64,000 nucleotides of DNA, from NCBI GenBank assembly GCA_945868845.1, contig CAMBMS010000002.1, forward strand, positions 186,001 through 250,000, written 5' to 3'. Shown piece by piece: positions 49,354 to 58,877 of the stretch (positions within the stretch are counted from its first letter, which is position 1; each line of letters opens with the position of its first letter). The position numbers and the translations under genes are program-made. A model generated the notes under the pieces. The model was not told where the DNA came from and did no database searches. It saw nothing but the letters and a program-made list of their open reading frames with translations. Source of the DNA: Asaia bogorensis (GTDB lineage Bacteria > Pseudomonadota > Alphaproteobacteria > Acetobacterales > Acetobacteraceae).

Positions 49354-49388
49354 GATTGCCGGAGGCGGCTCCTCCGGAAGCGTCAATC
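49354..49388 (+). terminator. Stem-loop downstream of tRNA-Asp
   Basis: GATTG at 49354-49358 pairs with CAATC at 49384-49388, and the inner stem CCGGAGG at 49359-49365 pairs perfectly with CCTCCGG at 49371-49377 around loop CGGCT, with a bulge on the 3' side. Position 30 nt after the tRNA suggests transcription termination or RNA 3' processing. T-rich sequence (TATTTTTGC) follows about 25 nt later. Confidence 0.55.
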
Positions 49389-49510
49389 GCCCTCTCAACC
49401 CCCTAAAGTATTTTTGCTATTTTTGAGGTAATCCGTCCGCCCGGGGCCCTATGGCGGTGCGCGGCGTATGGCGTTATGGTCCGGCCGCGTTTGGGTTGGA
49501 CTCCGCGCGC

Positions 49511-49541
49511 CCGTCGCTTTGGACGGCGTGGCGGGTTTTTT
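49511..49541 (+). promoter_or_regulatory. Terminator-like hairpin in the nuo leader
   Basis: CCGTC at 49511-49515 and GACGG at 49522-49526 form a short stem, and GC-rich sequence leads into six T residues at 49536-49541, only 36 bp before the nuoA start. This arrangement could attenuate transcription into the nuo operon. The stem is short and does not abut the T run, so the call is tentative. Confidence 0.35.
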
Positions 49542-49576
49542 CGTGCCTGCCTGGACGAGATGGAGTGGCACAGGTA

Positions 49577-49930
49577 ATGACGGAATATCTGCCTATCCTG
49601 GTCTTTATGGTCATCGCCGGCGGCATCGCCGTCGCCATGATCGGCGGCTCCCTTCTCGCCGCGTGGCAAAAACCCTATGATGAAAAACTTTCCCCCTATG
49701 AATGCGGGTTCGAACCGTTCGACGATGCCCGCCGCCGCTTCGATGTGCGATTCTACCTGGTCGCCATCCTGTTCATAATTTTTGACCTCGAAGTAGCCTT
49801 CCTGTTCCCCTGGGCGGTGGCGCTGGGCGATATCGGCTGGTTCGGCTTCTGGTCGATGATTGTCTTCCTCGGTGTGCTGACGGTCGGGTTTGTTTATGAG
49901 TGGTGCAAGGGCGCCCTGGATTGGGAATGA
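49577..49930 (+). CDS. nuoA: NADH-quinone oxidoreductase subunit A
   Basis: NuoA (117 residues) is a three-helix membrane subunit of complex I near the quinone entry. The conserved [43 protein letters not shown] is present, in which the Cys loop contacts subunit D. The ATG at 49577 ([10 protein letters not shown]) gives the normal length. It opens the fourteen-gene nuoA-N operon. A 15-bp tandem duplication spans its stop codon. Confidence 0.96.
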   Translation: MTEYLPILVFMVIAGGIAVAMIGGSLLAAWQKPYDEKLSPYECGFEPFDDARRRFDVRFYLVAILFIIFDLEVAFLFPWAVALGDIGWFGFWSMIVFLGVLTVGFVYEWCKGALDWE

Positions 49931-49949
49931 GCCAATTGGGAATGATCGG

Positions 49950-50477
49950 ATGAACCAGATTTTTTCACCCGGCGCCGATCAGGACGCCGTTATCAAGGGC
50001 ATCACCGGCGAAATCACCGACAAGGGCTTCGTCGTCGCCAATCTGGACAAATTGGTAAACTGGGCTCGTACCGGTTCGCTTTGGCCGATGACCTTTGGGC
50101 TCGCCTGCTGCGCGGTGGAAATGATTCATGCCTACATGCCGCGATACGACCTCGATCGCTTCGGCATTATCCCGCGCGCCTCACCGCGGCAGTCCGACGT
50201 GATGATTGTCGCCGGTACTCTCACCAACAAAATGGCTCCCGCGCTGCGGAAAGTTTACGATCAGATGCCGGAGCCGCGCTGGGTGATCTCGATGGGCAGC
50301 TGCGCCAATGGCGGTGGCTATTACCATTATTCTTATTCCGTCGTGCGCGGCTGCGATCGGGTGGTTCCGGTGGATATCTACGTCCCCGGTTGCCCACCCA
50401 CCGCCGAGGCACTGGTCTACGGTATCATGCAATTGCAGAAGAAAATCCGACGTACCGGAACCATCTTACGTGGCTGA
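49950..50477 (+). CDS. nuoB: NADH-quinone oxidoreductase subunit B
   Basis: NuoB (175 residues) holds the terminal iron-sulfur cluster N2 that reduces quinone. All four ligands are present: adjacent C53 and C54 ([10 protein letters not shown]), C118 ([10 protein letters not shown]) and C148 (YVPGCPP). The ATG at 49950 gives [14 protein letters not shown]; the near upstream sequence lacks a strong Shine-Dalgarno, suggesting some coupling to nuoA. The 3' end overlaps nuoC by 8 nt. Confidence 0.97.
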   Translation: MNQIFSPGADQDAVIKGITGEITDKGFVVANLDKLVNWARTGSLWPMTFGLACCAVEMIHAYMPRYDLDRFGIIPRASPRQSDVMIVAGTLTNKMAPALRKVYDQMPEPRWVISMGSCANGGGYYHYSYSVVRGCDRVVPVDIYVPGCPPTAEALVYGIMQLQKKIRRTGTILRG

Positions 50478-51108
50478 AGAAATTCCTACCGACACACCGG
50501 CCGAACCTGCGCCGGAAACCGCGGTCGAGGCGTTGGCCCGTGCGGCAGGCACGCTCCCCGGCGTCATCGGCACGCGCATCGAAAAGGGCGAGATCGTCAT
50601 CGGCGCGATTCGCGATTCGCTGTTCCCGCTCATGACCACCCTGCGCGACGATATGCGCTTCGCCTGCGAGCAGGTGATGGATATTTGCGGCGTCGACTGG
50701 CCCGAACGCGCTGAGCGTTTCGATGTCGTCTACAATCTCCTGTCCGTTTCCCTGAACCATCGCCTGCGTGTGGTGGTCACTACCGATGAAGTACGGCCGG
50801 TTCCCTCCGTTCACCAGATCTGGCCTGTCGCCACATGGTGGGAAAGGGAGGCCTGGGATCTTTTCGGCATCATCTTCTCCGGCCAGCCTGATCTGCGCCG
50901 CATCCTTACCGATTACGGGTTTGAGGGACATCCGCTGCGCAAGGATTTTCCGCTCACCGGCTATGTCGAGGTTCGCTATGATGAGGATCGCAAATCGGTC
51001 GTCTATGAACCCGTCAAGCTCACGCAGGATTTTCGTAACTTCGATTTCGTCTCCCCCTGGGAAGGCATGACCACCTTGCCTGGTGATGAGAAGGTGAAAC
51101 GGTCATGA
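50470..51108 (+). CDS. nuoC: NADH-quinone oxidoreductase subunit C
   Basis: NuoC (212 residues) is the 30 kDa peripheral-arm subunit. It starts with GTG ([14 protein letters not shown]) inside the end of nuo[48 protein letters not shown] is the conserved 30 kDa signature. The separate nuoC and nuoD genes match alphaproteobacteria, unlike the fused nuoCD of enterobacteria. Its stop overlaps the nuoD start as ATGA. Confidence 0.96.
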   Translation: MAEEIPTDTPAEPAPETAVEALARAAGTLPGVIGTRIEKGEIVIGAIRDSLFPLMTTLRDDMRFACEQVMDICGVDWPERAERFDVVYNLLSVSLNHRLRVVVTTDEVRPVPSVHQIWPVATWWEREAWDLFGIIFSGQPDLRRILTDYGFEGHPLRKDFPLTGYVEVRYDEDRKSVVYEPVKLTQDFRNFDFVSPWEGMTTLPGDEKVKRS

Positions 51109-52307
51109 GCGACGCACCTGACAAAACCACAAAAACCATCGAGATCAACAGCCACTCGATCAATTTCGGCCCGCAGCACCCTGCGGCGCATGGCGTGCTG
51201 CGCCTGATTTTGGAAATGGATGGGGAGGTGGTGGAACGCGCAGATCCGCATATCGGCCTGCTGCATCGTGGCACCGAAAAACTGATCGAGTATAAAAGCT
51301 ATATCCAGGCGGTGCCGTATTTCGACCGCCTCGATTACGTCTCCCCGATGTGCCAGGAACATGCATTTGCCCTGGCGGTCGAAAAATTGATGGGAATTGA
51401 GGCACCCGAGCGCGGTAAGTGGATTCGCACCCTTTTCGCAGAAATCACTCGCATCCTAAATCACCTTCTTAACCTCACGACATACGCACTGGACGTGGGT
51501 GCGATCACCCCCGCGCTCTGGGCGTTCGAGGAGCGCGAGAAACTCATGGAATTCCATGAGGCCGCGTCGGGCGCGCGCCTGCACGCGAACTATTTTCGTC
51601 CCGGTGGTGTCGCGAAAGACTTGCCTGCCGGATTGACCGATCAAATTGCCGAATGGACGGAAAATTTTCCGAAATTTATCGACGATCTGGAAAATCTTCT
51701 AACATCTAATCGTATTTGGAAGCAGCGCACCGTTGATATCGGCGTCCTTAGCGCAGAAGAAGCGCTTGCCTGGGGCTTTTCCGGCCCCTGTCTGCGTGCC
51801 TCCGGCGTGCCGTGGGATTTGCGAAAATCGCAACCCTACGACATGTATGACCAAGTGGAATTCAAGATCCCTGTCGCCCGTAACGGCGATTGCTATGACC
51901 GTTATCTGATTCGTGTCGCCGAAGTGCGCGAAAGCGTGCGCATTATCCAGCAATGTCTAGCGAAGATGCGCCCTGGCCCAGTCAAGACGCAGGATAACAA
52001 GATTTCACCTCCGTCGCGGGAAAATATGAAGCGTTCGATGGAAGCCTTGATCCATCACTTCAAACTTTATACCGAGGGCTATCACGTGCCCGCCGGTGCC
52101 ACCTATACCGCGGTCGAAAGCCCGAAGGGCGAATTTGGCGTCTATTTGGTGGCCGATGGCTCCAACCGCCCCTATCGTTGCAAGATTCGCGCTACCGGAT
52201 TTGCCCATCTGCAAGCCACGGAAACCATGGCAAAGCGACACATGTTGGCGGACGCCGTCGCGATCATCGGATCGCTCGACATCGTGTTCGGTGAGATCGA
52301 CAGGTAA
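51105..52307 (+). CDS. nuoD: NADH-quinone oxidoreductase subunit D
   Basis: NuoD (400 residues) is the 49 kDa subunit that forms much of the quinone-binding site. [21 protein letters not shown] and [16 protein letters not shown] are conserved at the N-terminus, including the catalytic histidine of HPAAHG. The C-terminus [13 protein letters not shown] is complete. It overlaps nuoC by four bases and is followed by nuoE after 3 nt. Confidence 0.97.
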   Translation: MSDAPDKTTKTIEINSHSINFGPQHPAAHGVLRLILEMDGEVVERADPHIGLLHRGTEKLIEYKSYIQAVPYFDRLDYVSPMCQEHAFALAVEKLMGIEAPERGKWIRTLFAEITRILNHLLNLTTYALDVGAITPALWAFEEREKLMEFHEAASGARLHANYFRPGGVAKDLPAGLTDQIAEWTENFPKFIDDLENLLTSNRIWKQRTVDIGVLSAEEALAWGFSGPCLRASGVPWDLRKSQPYDMYDQVEFKIPVARNGDCYDRYLIRVAEVRESVRIIQQCLAKMRPGPVKTQDNKISPPSRENMKRSMEALIHHFKLYTEGYHVPAGATYTAVESPKGEFGVYLVADGSNRPYRCKIRATGFAHLQATETMAKRHMLADAVAIIGSLDIVFGEIDR

Positions 52308-52310
52308 CCC

Positions 52311-52943
52311 ATGGCCGAGAATTCTTTCCATGATGTCGTGCAGCTCCAGAATTTTACTTTCGATACCGAAAGCGAGGATGCCATTGCGACGCACTTAAAA
52401 AAATACCCGCCGGAGAAGAAGGCTTCCGCTGTGCTGCCACTGCTCGATATTGTCCAACGCCAGATGAAGCGCCAGACCGACAGCGCTTGGGTGCCGCGCG
52501 TCGCTATGGATGTGGTCGCCGAACGCCTGGGAATGGCCCCGATCCGTGTCTACGAAGTCGCGACATTTTATTTGATGTTCAACATGCAGCCTGTAGGAAA
52601 ATGGCATTTGCAGCTTTGCACCACCACCCCCTGCTGGCTCCGCGGCTCCGATGATGTGGTGAAAATCTGCCGTGACATTACCGGTATCAAGGGCTGGGGT
52701 GAAACCAGTGCCGACGGACAATTCACCATGACGGAAGTGGAATGTGTCGGTGCCTGCGTGAACGCACCGATCCTGCAGGTTAACGACGATTTCTATGAAG
52801 ATATGGATGCGGAGACTACGACGGAGTTGCTGGAAGCGTTGCGGCGCGGGACTCCGCCACCCGTGGGATCGATGAAGGGCCGGCAAGGCTCGGCACCCGA
52901 AGGCGGCCCCACCACCCTGCTCGACATAAAGCCGGCGGAGTAA
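52311..52943 (+). CDS. nuoE: NADH-quinone oxidoreductase subunit E
   Basis: NuoE (210 residues) carries the [2Fe-2S] cluster N1a in the NADH dehydrogenase module. Its four ligands are in [10 protein letters not shown] (C-x4-C) and [11 protein letters not shown] (C-x3-C). The thioredoxin-like fold begins after an N-terminal helical part. A C-terminal tail of about 30 residues ([15 protein letters not shown]) extends past the usual end, as in several alphaproteobacteria and mitochondria. Confidence 0.96.
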   Translation: MAENSFHDVVQLQNFTFDTESEDAIATHLKKYPPEKKASAVLPLLDIVQRQMKRQTDSAWVPRVAMDVVAERLGMAPIRVYEVATFYLMFNMQPVGKWHLQLCTTTPCWLRGSDDVVKICRDITGIKGWGETSADGQFTMTEVECVGACVNAPILQVNDDFYEDMDAETTTELLEALRRGTPPPVGSMKGRQGSAPEGGPTTLLDIKPAE

Positions 52944-52951
52944 GTAAATCG

Positions 52952-54238
52952 ATGCTGAGCGACAAGGACCGCGTCTATACCAATCTCTACGGCTTGCATG
53001 ACTGGCGGTTGGCCGGCGCACGCGCGCGTGGCGACTGGGACGGCACAAAAAACATCCTTGCGCGCGGGCGCGAGGCGATCGTAGAGGAAGTAAAATCCTC
53101 CGGCCTGCGCGGCCGCGGCGGCGCAGGCTTCCCCACGGGGCTGAAATGGTCCTTCATGCCGAAGCAAACGGATGGCCCAGCCTATCTTATCGTCAACGCC
53201 GATGAATCCGAACCTGGGACCTGCAAGGACCGCGATATACTGCGCCACGATCCGCATAAGCTGGTCGAGGGTTGCCTCGTCGCCGGTTTTGCCATGGGCG
53301 CCACGGCGGCGTTTATCTATATTCGCGGCGAATTCTATAACGAAGCGCGCAACCTGCAATTCGCCATCGACGAAGCATATGAAGCCGGCTTGATCGGCAA
53401 AAATGCCTGTGGGTCCGGCTATGCTTACGATGTGTTCCTCCATCGTGGCGCCGGCGCCTATATCTGTGGAGAAGAAACCGCGCTGATCGAAAGCCTGGAA
53501 GGTAAGAAAGGTATGCCCCGCCTGAAGCCGCCTTTCCCGGCGGCGATGGGCCTCTATGGCCGGCCTTCTACGGTGAACAACGTGGAATCGATTTCGGTGG
53601 CGCCCACCATCCTGCGGCGTGGCGCTGCCTGGTTTTCCGCCATGGGACGTCCCAACAACACGGGGACAAAGCTTTTCTGTATTTCCGGCCACGTGAACAA
53701 GCCGTGCAATGTGGAAGAAGAGCTAGGAATTCCGATGCGTGAGCTAATTGAAAAATATGCGGGCGGCGTGCGCGGCGGCTGGGATAATCTGTTGGCGGTC
53801 ATCCCCGGTGGCGCCTCCGTCCCTTTATTACCGAAAGCGATGTGCGACGAAGCGCTGATGGATTTCGATTCGCTCCGCAACATGCGTTCCGGCCTCGGCA
53901 CCGCTGCGGTGATCGTGATGGATAAATCTACCGATATCATCAAAGCGATCGCGCGCCTGTCGCAATTCTACAAACATGAAAGCTGCGGCCAGTGCACGCC
54001 TTGTCGCGAAGGCACTGGCTGGATGATGCGCGTCATGAATCGCATGGTGCAGGGGCGCGCGGATATCGACGAAATCGACACGCTTGAAAAGGTCACGCGC
54101 CAGATCGAGGGCCACACGATCTGCGCTCTTGGTGATGCTGCGGCCTGGCCGATACAGGGTCTGATCCGCCATTTTCGTTCGGTGATGGAAGACCGCATTG
54201 CCGCTTATAAATCCAGCCAGCGCATGGCGGCGGAGTAG
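52952..54238 (+). CDS. nuoF: NADH-quinone oxidoreductase subunit F
   Basis: NuoF (428 residues) oxidises NADH. The nucleotide-binding [10 protein letters not shown] and the FMN-binding [16 protein letters not shown] are intact, and [14 protein letters not shown] supplies three ligands of cluster N3, with the fourth cysteine in HTICALGD. The length is normal. It follows nuoE by 8 nt and precedes nuoG by 3 nt. Confidence 0.97.
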   Translation: MLSDKDRVYTNLYGLHDWRLAGARARGDWDGTKNILARGREAIVEEVKSSGLRGRGGAGFPTGLKWSFMPKQTDGPAYLIVNADESEPGTCKDRDILRHDPHKLVEGCLVAGFAMGATAAFIYIRGEFYNEARNLQFAIDEAYEAGLIGKNACGSGYAYDVFLHRGAGAYICGEETALIESLEGKKGMPRLKPPFPAAMGLYGRPSTVNNVESISVAPTILRRGAAWFSAMGRPNNTGTKLFCISGHVNKPCNVEEELGIPMRELIEKYAGGVRGGWDNLLAVIPGGASVPLLPKAMCDEALMDFDSLRNMRSGLGTAAVIVMDKSTDIIKAIARLSQFYKHESCGQCTPCREGTGWMMRVMNRMVQGRADIDEIDTLEKVTRQIEGHTICALGDAAAWPIQGLIRHFRSVMEDRIAAYKSSQRMAAE

Positions 54239-54241
54239 ACC

Positions 54242-56299
54242 ATGCCGAAGCTCACTATCGACGGGATCGAAGTCGAAGTCCCTCCCGGCTCCACCGTGTT
54301 GCAAGCCATGGAGGCCGCCCGCATCGAAGTGCCGCGCTTCTGCTACCATGAACGCCTTTCCATTGCTGGTAATTGTCGCATGTGCCTGGTGGAAATCGAA
54401 AAAACTCCGCCAAAGCCCATCTCGTCCTGCACCTATCCGGCCGGCGAGGGTATGGTGGTCCACACCGATACTTCGATGGTGCGTAATGGGCGAAAGGGTG
54501 TGATGGAATTTCTGCTCATCAACCACCCGCTAGATTGCCCGATCTGCGACCAGGGTGGCGAATGCGATTTGCAGGACCAGGCGGTCGCATACGGTTCAGA
54601 TACCTCGCGCTACGATGAAAACAAGCGCGCTGTGCCGGACAAAAATCTCGGCCCGCTGGTGAAGACCGTGATGACCCGCTGCATCCACTGCACGCGCTGC
54701 ATCCGCTTCATTACCGAGGTTGCCGGCGTTCCTGAACTCGGTGCCACCGCGCGCGGCGAGGGAATGGAGGTTGGCACCTATGTCGAAAAAGCCCTCTCAT
54801 CCGAACTTTCCGGTAACATCATCGATCTGTGCCCCGTTGGCGCTCTGACCTCAAAACCCTACGCCTTTACCGCGCGGTCCTGGGAATTGCAGAAAACTGA
54901 CAGCGTGGATGTGTTGGATGCAGTGGGTACCAATATCCGTGTCGACGCGCGTGGCTCCGAAATACTCCGAATTTTGCCGCGCCTGAACGAGGACGTGAAT
55001 GAAGAATGGCTAGGCGATAAATCCCGCTTCTCCGTCGACGGGCTGAAGCGCCGGCGACTAGACCGGCCCTGGGTGAAGCGCGATGGCAAGTTGCAGCCGG
55101 CTAGCTGGGACGAAGCCTTTGCTATCATCGCGGACAGAATTCGGGATACGCAGGTCAACCGGATCGGGGCCATCGCCGGCGACCTGATGGACGCCGAAAG
55201 CATGCTGGCGCTGAAAGACCTGTTCACCGCGTTGGGCTCGCGAAACCTCGATTGCCGCCAGGACAATGCTGCGCTCGATGCCACCCGCCGCGATTTTTAT
55301 ACTTTCAACACCTCCATCGCCGGGATCGAGGACGCTGACGCACTACTGATCATCGGCTCCAATCCGCGCAAGGAAGCTCCCGTGCTTAACGCGCGCATCC
55401 GTAAGCGTGGTATCATCGGTATGTTCCCCATTGGTGTGATCGGGGAGAACGCGGACCTGACTTATAAAACCCAAAATCTTGGTGCCGGGCCGGATGCGTT
55501 GAGAGCCCTGCTCAGCGGCACGCATGTGTTCAGCGAAACGCTGCGCGCGGCACGAAATCCGATGATCATCGTCGGCCAGGGTGCGCTCACCCGGCCCGAT
55601 GGGGCTGCCGTGCTGGCGGCTGCATGGAAACTGGCCGCCGAGACTGGCACGCTTACCGCCGAATGGCATGGTTTCAACGTGTTGCACACAGCCGCCGCGC
55701 GCGTGGGCGGCATGGATCTCGGCTTCCTGCCCGGACCCGGCGGTAAATCCGCTGCGGACATGGCGGGTAATATGGATGTGCTCTGGCTTCTTGGCGCCGA
55801 CGAGATCGAGGCTACGAGAATTCCCGCCAGTACGTTCGTTATCTACCAAGGACATCACGGTGATGCCGGTGCCGCCCGAGCCGACGTCATCCTGCCGGGT
55901 GCAGCGTATACGGAAAAGAACGGCACCTATGTTAACACCGAAGGCCGGGTGCAGCGCGGCGCGTTGGCGATATTCCCGCCCGGGGAAGCGCGGGAGGACT
56001 GGAAGATCATCCGGGCGCTGTCTGAAAAACTGGGGCACACCCTCCCCTATAACGATATCGACACCTTGCGTGCCCGCCTGGAACGGGCGAACCCGGTCTT
56101 TGCTCGTGTGGGATATTTACCGCGCTTTGGCTGCTCGGATCGTACTGGCCCCTCGGGAGATGCTGCTGCGATGGGGAGTGCCCCTTTTGCTTCGCCGATG
56201 AAGAACTACTACCAGACCGATCCGATCAGCCGCGCTAGTCCCACCATGGCGGAATGCACGGCGAGCTTTGCGCCGCAAGTGCAAGTGGCGGCGGAGTAA
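54242..56299 (+). CDS. nuoG: NADH-quinone oxidoreductase subunit G
   Basis: NuoG (685 residues) is the 75 kDa subunit with several electron-relay clusters. N1b ligands appear in PRFCYHERLSIAGNCRMCLVE, N5 in HPLDCPICDQGGECDLQD, and N4 in RCIHCTRCIRF plus IIDLCPVGALTSKPY. The remainder is the molybdopterin-oxidoreductase-like domain, without a bound cofactor in this family. It is the alphaproteobacterial-length form, shorter than the 900-residue enterobacterial one. nuoH starts 6 nt downstream. Confidence 0.96.
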   Translation: MPKLTIDGIEVEVPPGSTVLQAMEAARIEVPRFCYHERLSIAGNCRMCLVEIEKTPPKPISSCTYPAGEGMVVHTDTSMVRNGRKGVMEFLLINHPLDCPICDQGGECDLQDQAVAYGSDTSRYDENKRAVPDKNLGPLVKTVMTRCIHCTRCIRFITEVAGVPELGATARGEGMEVGTYVEKALSSELSGNIIDLCPVGALTSKPYAFTARSWELQKTDSVDVLDAVGTNIRVDARGSEILRILPRLNEDVNEEWLGDKSRFSVDGLKRRRLDRPWVKRDGKLQPASWDEAFAIIADRIRDTQVNRIGAIAGDLMDAESMLALKDLFTALGSRNLDCRQDNAALDATRRDFYTFNTSIAGIEDADALLIIGSNPRKEAPVLNARIRKRGIIGMFPIGVIGENADLTYKTQNLGAGPDALRALLSGTHVFSETLRAARNPMIIVGQGALTRPDGAAVLAAAWKLAAETGTLTAEWHGFNVLHTAAARVGGMDLGFLPGPGGKSAADMAGNMDVLWLLGADEIEATRIPASTFVIYQGHHGDAGAARADVILPGAAYTEKNGTYVNTEGRVQRGALAIFPPGEAREDWKIIRALSEKLGHTLPYNDIDTLRARLERANPVFARVGYLPRFGCSDRTGPSGDAAAMGSAPFASPMKNYYQTDPISRASPTMAECTASFAPQVQVAAE

Positions 56300-56305
56300 G
56301 CGGGA

Positions 56306-57325
56306 ATGGAATTGCTGATCGATTTCTTGTTGCACAACATCATCGGCCAGGTGATTCTGATCTTCCTGAAAGCGCTTGTCCTGCTGGTGCCACTGCTGAT
56401 CGCGGTGGCTTATCTGACCTATGCCGAGCGGAAGGTGATGGCGGCCATCCAGCTGCGCAAAGGCCCGAACGTGGTCGGTCCGTTCGGCTTGCTCCAGCCC
56501 TTTGCGGACGCCATCAAGATGGTGACGAAGGAAACCATCATCCCCGCTGAGTCCAATCGCATCCTGTTTCTTCTGGCGCCGATGATCACCTTCATGCTGG
56601 CGATGATTGCCTGGGCGGTGATCCCGGTGAACGATGGCTGGGCGATCGCCGATATCAATGTGGGCGTGCTGTATTTGTTCGCGATTTCCTCGCTTGGTGT
56701 GTACGGCATCATTATCGCCGGCTGGGCGAGTAACTCGAAATACGCCTTTCTCGGTGCCCTACGCTCGGCGGCGCAGATGGTCAGCTATGAAGTTTCCATG
56801 GGCTTCGTCATCGTCACGGTGCTGATCTGCGTGGGAAGCTTGAATTTGACGGAGATCGTCCGCGCCCAGGAAAAAATCTGGTTCGCCATTCCGCTGTTCC
56901 CGATGTTCATCATCTTCTTCATCTCGGCGCTTGCGGAGACCAACCGTTCCCCCTTTGACCTGCCGGAAGGTGAGAGTGAGATCGTCGCCGGTTTCTTCGT
57001 CGAATACTCGTCCATGAGTTTTGGCCTCTTCTTCCTCGGCGAATACGCGAATATGATTCTCATGAGCGCGATGATCACGATCCTGTTCCTGGGTGGCTGG
57101 TATGGGCCACTCGGTATTTTGCCCGCGCTTGGCCCGCTTTGGTTCATCGGCAAGGTCTGTTTCCTGCTATTCGTCTTTATCTGGGTACGCGCGACCTTTC
57201 CGCGCTTTCGCTATGATCAGTTGATGCGCCTCGGCTGGAAGATTTTTCTGCCATTCTCCCTGCTCTGGCTGGTGCTTACTGCGGGGGTACTGATGGCCTT
57301 TGGATGGTTGCCGAATGCATCATAA
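56306..57325 (+). CDS. nuoH: NADH-quinone oxidoreductase subunit H
   Basis: NuoH (339 residues) has eight predicted membrane helices and helps form the quinone chamber at the interface of the two arms. The conserved [24 protein letters not shown], the acidic loop [23 protein letters not shown] and [20 protein letters not shown] are present. The start and end are normal. It lies between nuoG and nuoI with short spacers. Confidence 0.97.
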   Translation: MELLIDFLLHNIIGQVILIFLKALVLLVPLLIAVAYLTYAERKVMAAIQLRKGPNVVGPFGLLQPFADAIKMVTKETIIPAESNRILFLLAPMITFMLAMIAWAVIPVNDGWAIADINVGVLYLFAISSLGVYGIIIAGWASNSKYAFLGALRSAAQMVSYEVSMGFVIVTVLICVGSLNLTEIVRAQEKIWFAIPLFPMFIIFFISALAETNRSPFDLPEGESEIVAGFFVEYSSMSFGLFFLGEYANMILMSAMITILFLGGWYGPLGILPALGPLWFIGKVCFLLFVFIWVRATFPRFRYDQLMRLGWKIFLPFSLLWLVLTAGVLMAFGWLPNAS

Positions 57326-57352
57326 TCAAGCACGCCAAGAGGAACGCTGAAT

Positions 57353-57841
57353 ATGGCCTTCCTGGACCGTACTGTGCGCGCTTTGTTTCTGTGGGAGCTT
57401 GTCTCCGGCATGGCACTTACCTTGAAATATTTCTTCAAACCGAAAGTGACGATCAACTATCCTTACGAAAAGGGCCCGATCAGTCCGCGCTTCAAGGGGG
57501 AGCACGCGCTGCGTCGCTACCCGAACGGTGAGGAGCGCTGCATTGCCTGCAAATTGTGCGAGGCCGTCTGCCCGGCGCAGGCCATCACCATTGAGGCCGA
57601 GCCGCGCGACGATGGCTCGCGGCGCACCACGCGCTATGACATCGACATGACGAAATGCATCTATTGCGGGTTGTGCGAGGAAGCCTGTCCGGTGGATGCG
57701 ATCGTCGAAGGCCCGAATTTCGAATTCGCGACGGAGACGCGGGAAGAGCTTATGTACAATAAGGACAAGTTGATCGCGAATGGCGACCGCTGGGAGGTGG
57801 AGATTGCCAAACGCCTCGAACTCGATGGGCCGTACCGGTGA
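57353..57841 (+). CDS. nuoI: NADH-quinone oxidoreductase subunit I
   Basis: NuoI (162 residues) holds the two [4Fe-4S] clusters N6a and N6b that link the peripheral chain to N2. The ferredoxin motifs [12 protein letters not shown] and [12 protein letters not shown] are intact; each supplies three ligands of one cluster and the last cysteine to the other. The N-terminal amphipathic helix and [26 protein letters not shown] are conserved. nuoJ follows after 7 nt. Confidence 0.97.
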   Translation: MAFLDRTVRALFLWELVSGMALTLKYFFKPKVTINYPYEKGPISPRFKGEHALRRYPNGEERCIACKLCEAVCPAQAITIEAEPRDDGSRRTTRYDIDMTKCIYCGLCEEACPVDAIVEGPNFEFATETREELMYNKDKLIANGDRWEVEIAKRLELDGPYR

Positions 57842-57848
57842 ATACCCG

Positions 57849-58568
57849 ATGATCGTCGCCATTGCCTTTTACGTTTTTGCCGCCATCCTACTAATCTCCG
57901 CCACCCTGGTGGTGACGGCACAGAACCCCGTGCATTCGGTACTGTGGCTGATTCTCGGATTCTTCAACGCCGCGGTCTTGTTCTTGCTCGTCGGCGCCGA
58001 ATTCCTGGCGATGATTCTCGTCATTGTCTATGTCGGCGCCGTGGCTGTTCTCTTCTTGTTTGTCGTCATGATGCTGGATGTGAATTTCGCTGAATTGCGC
58101 TCGGGCTATCAGCGCTATCTGCCTATCGGTGGTACCATCGGCGTTATTTTTTTTGTTGAACTGATGTTTGTGCTCGGTGGGTGGAAACTGGCTCCCGATG
58201 CCGTAAAACTGCGGCTTTCGCCCACGCCGACCAATGTGCAGAATACCGCCGCGCTGGGGAAAGTCCTGTATACGGATTATATTTTCCTGTTCCAGGCGGC
58301 TGGCTTAGTGCTTCTGGTGGCTATGATCGGTGCGATTGTCCTCACGTTGCGTGACAAACGCACATCGCGTCATCAGGTAATCGCTGATCAGCTTGCCCGC
58401 ACCCCGGCCGACACGATCGAGCTAATGGAGGTGGGCATTGGCGCTGGCGTTAAGACGCTGGGTATTCTGCGCCCCAAATCGCCGAGAATCGCCGCGCCCG
58501 TCCATGACGCCGGCGATAACGGTGCCCATGGGCACGGAGGCGGCCATTACCCGTCGGAGACAAGATAA
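57849..58568 (+). CDS. nuoJ: NADH-quinone oxidoreductase subunit J, with a His-rich C-terminal extension
   Basis: NuoJ (239 residues) is a membrane subunit with five helices ([24 protein letters not shown] at the start, then [25 protein letters not shown] with the conserved third helix). Typical relatives are about 200 residues; this one has an extra tail ending [19 protein letters not shown], which is rich in Gly and His. The start at 57849 (MIVAIAF) is chosen by homology. Its stop overlaps the nuoK ATG. Confidence 0.95.
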   Translation: MIVAIAFYVFAAILLISATLVVTAQNPVHSVLWLILGFFNAAVLFLLVGAEFLAMILVIVYVGAVAVLFLFVVMMLDVNFAELRSGYQRYLPIGGTIGVIFFVELMFVLGGWKLAPDAVKLRLSPTPTNVQNTAALGKVLYTDYIFLFQAAGLVLLVAMIGAIVLTLRDKRTSRHQVIADQLARTPADTIELMEVGIGAGVKTLGILRPKSPRIAAPVHDAGDNGAHGHGGGHYPSETR

Positions 58569-58876
58569 TGGAAATCGGCCTCGGTCATTATCTGACGGTC
58601 AGCGCTATTCTGCTGGTGCTCGGTATCTTTGGCATCTTCCTGAACCGCAAGAATATCATCGTCATCCTGATGTCGGTGGAATTGATCCTGCTGGCGGTGA
58701 ACCTGAATTTTGTGGCGTTCTCCGCCGTTCTGGGCGATCTGGTAGGACAGATTTTCGCGATGTTCGTGCTCACGGTCGCCGCGGCGGAAGCCGCCATCGG
58801 CCTGGCTATTGTCGTCATTTATTTCCGCAACCGCGGCTCGATCCAGGTCGAGGACGTGAATCTGATGAAGGGCTGA
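58568..58876 (+). CDS. nuoK: NADH-quinone oxidoreductase subunit K
   Basis: NuoK (102 residues) is a three-helix antiporter-linked subunit. The conserved glutamate in [18 protein letters not shown] and that in [18 protein letters not shown] are present and belong to the proton-translocating E-channel. The length is exact for the family. It overlaps nuoJ by one base and is followed by nuoL after 1 nt. Confidence 0.97.
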   Translation: MEIGLGHYLTVSAILLVLGIFGIFLNRKNIIVILMSVELILLAVNLNFVAFSAVLGDLVGQIFAMFVLTVAAAEAAIGLAIVVIYFRNRGSIQVEDVNLMKG

Positions 58877-58877
58877 G

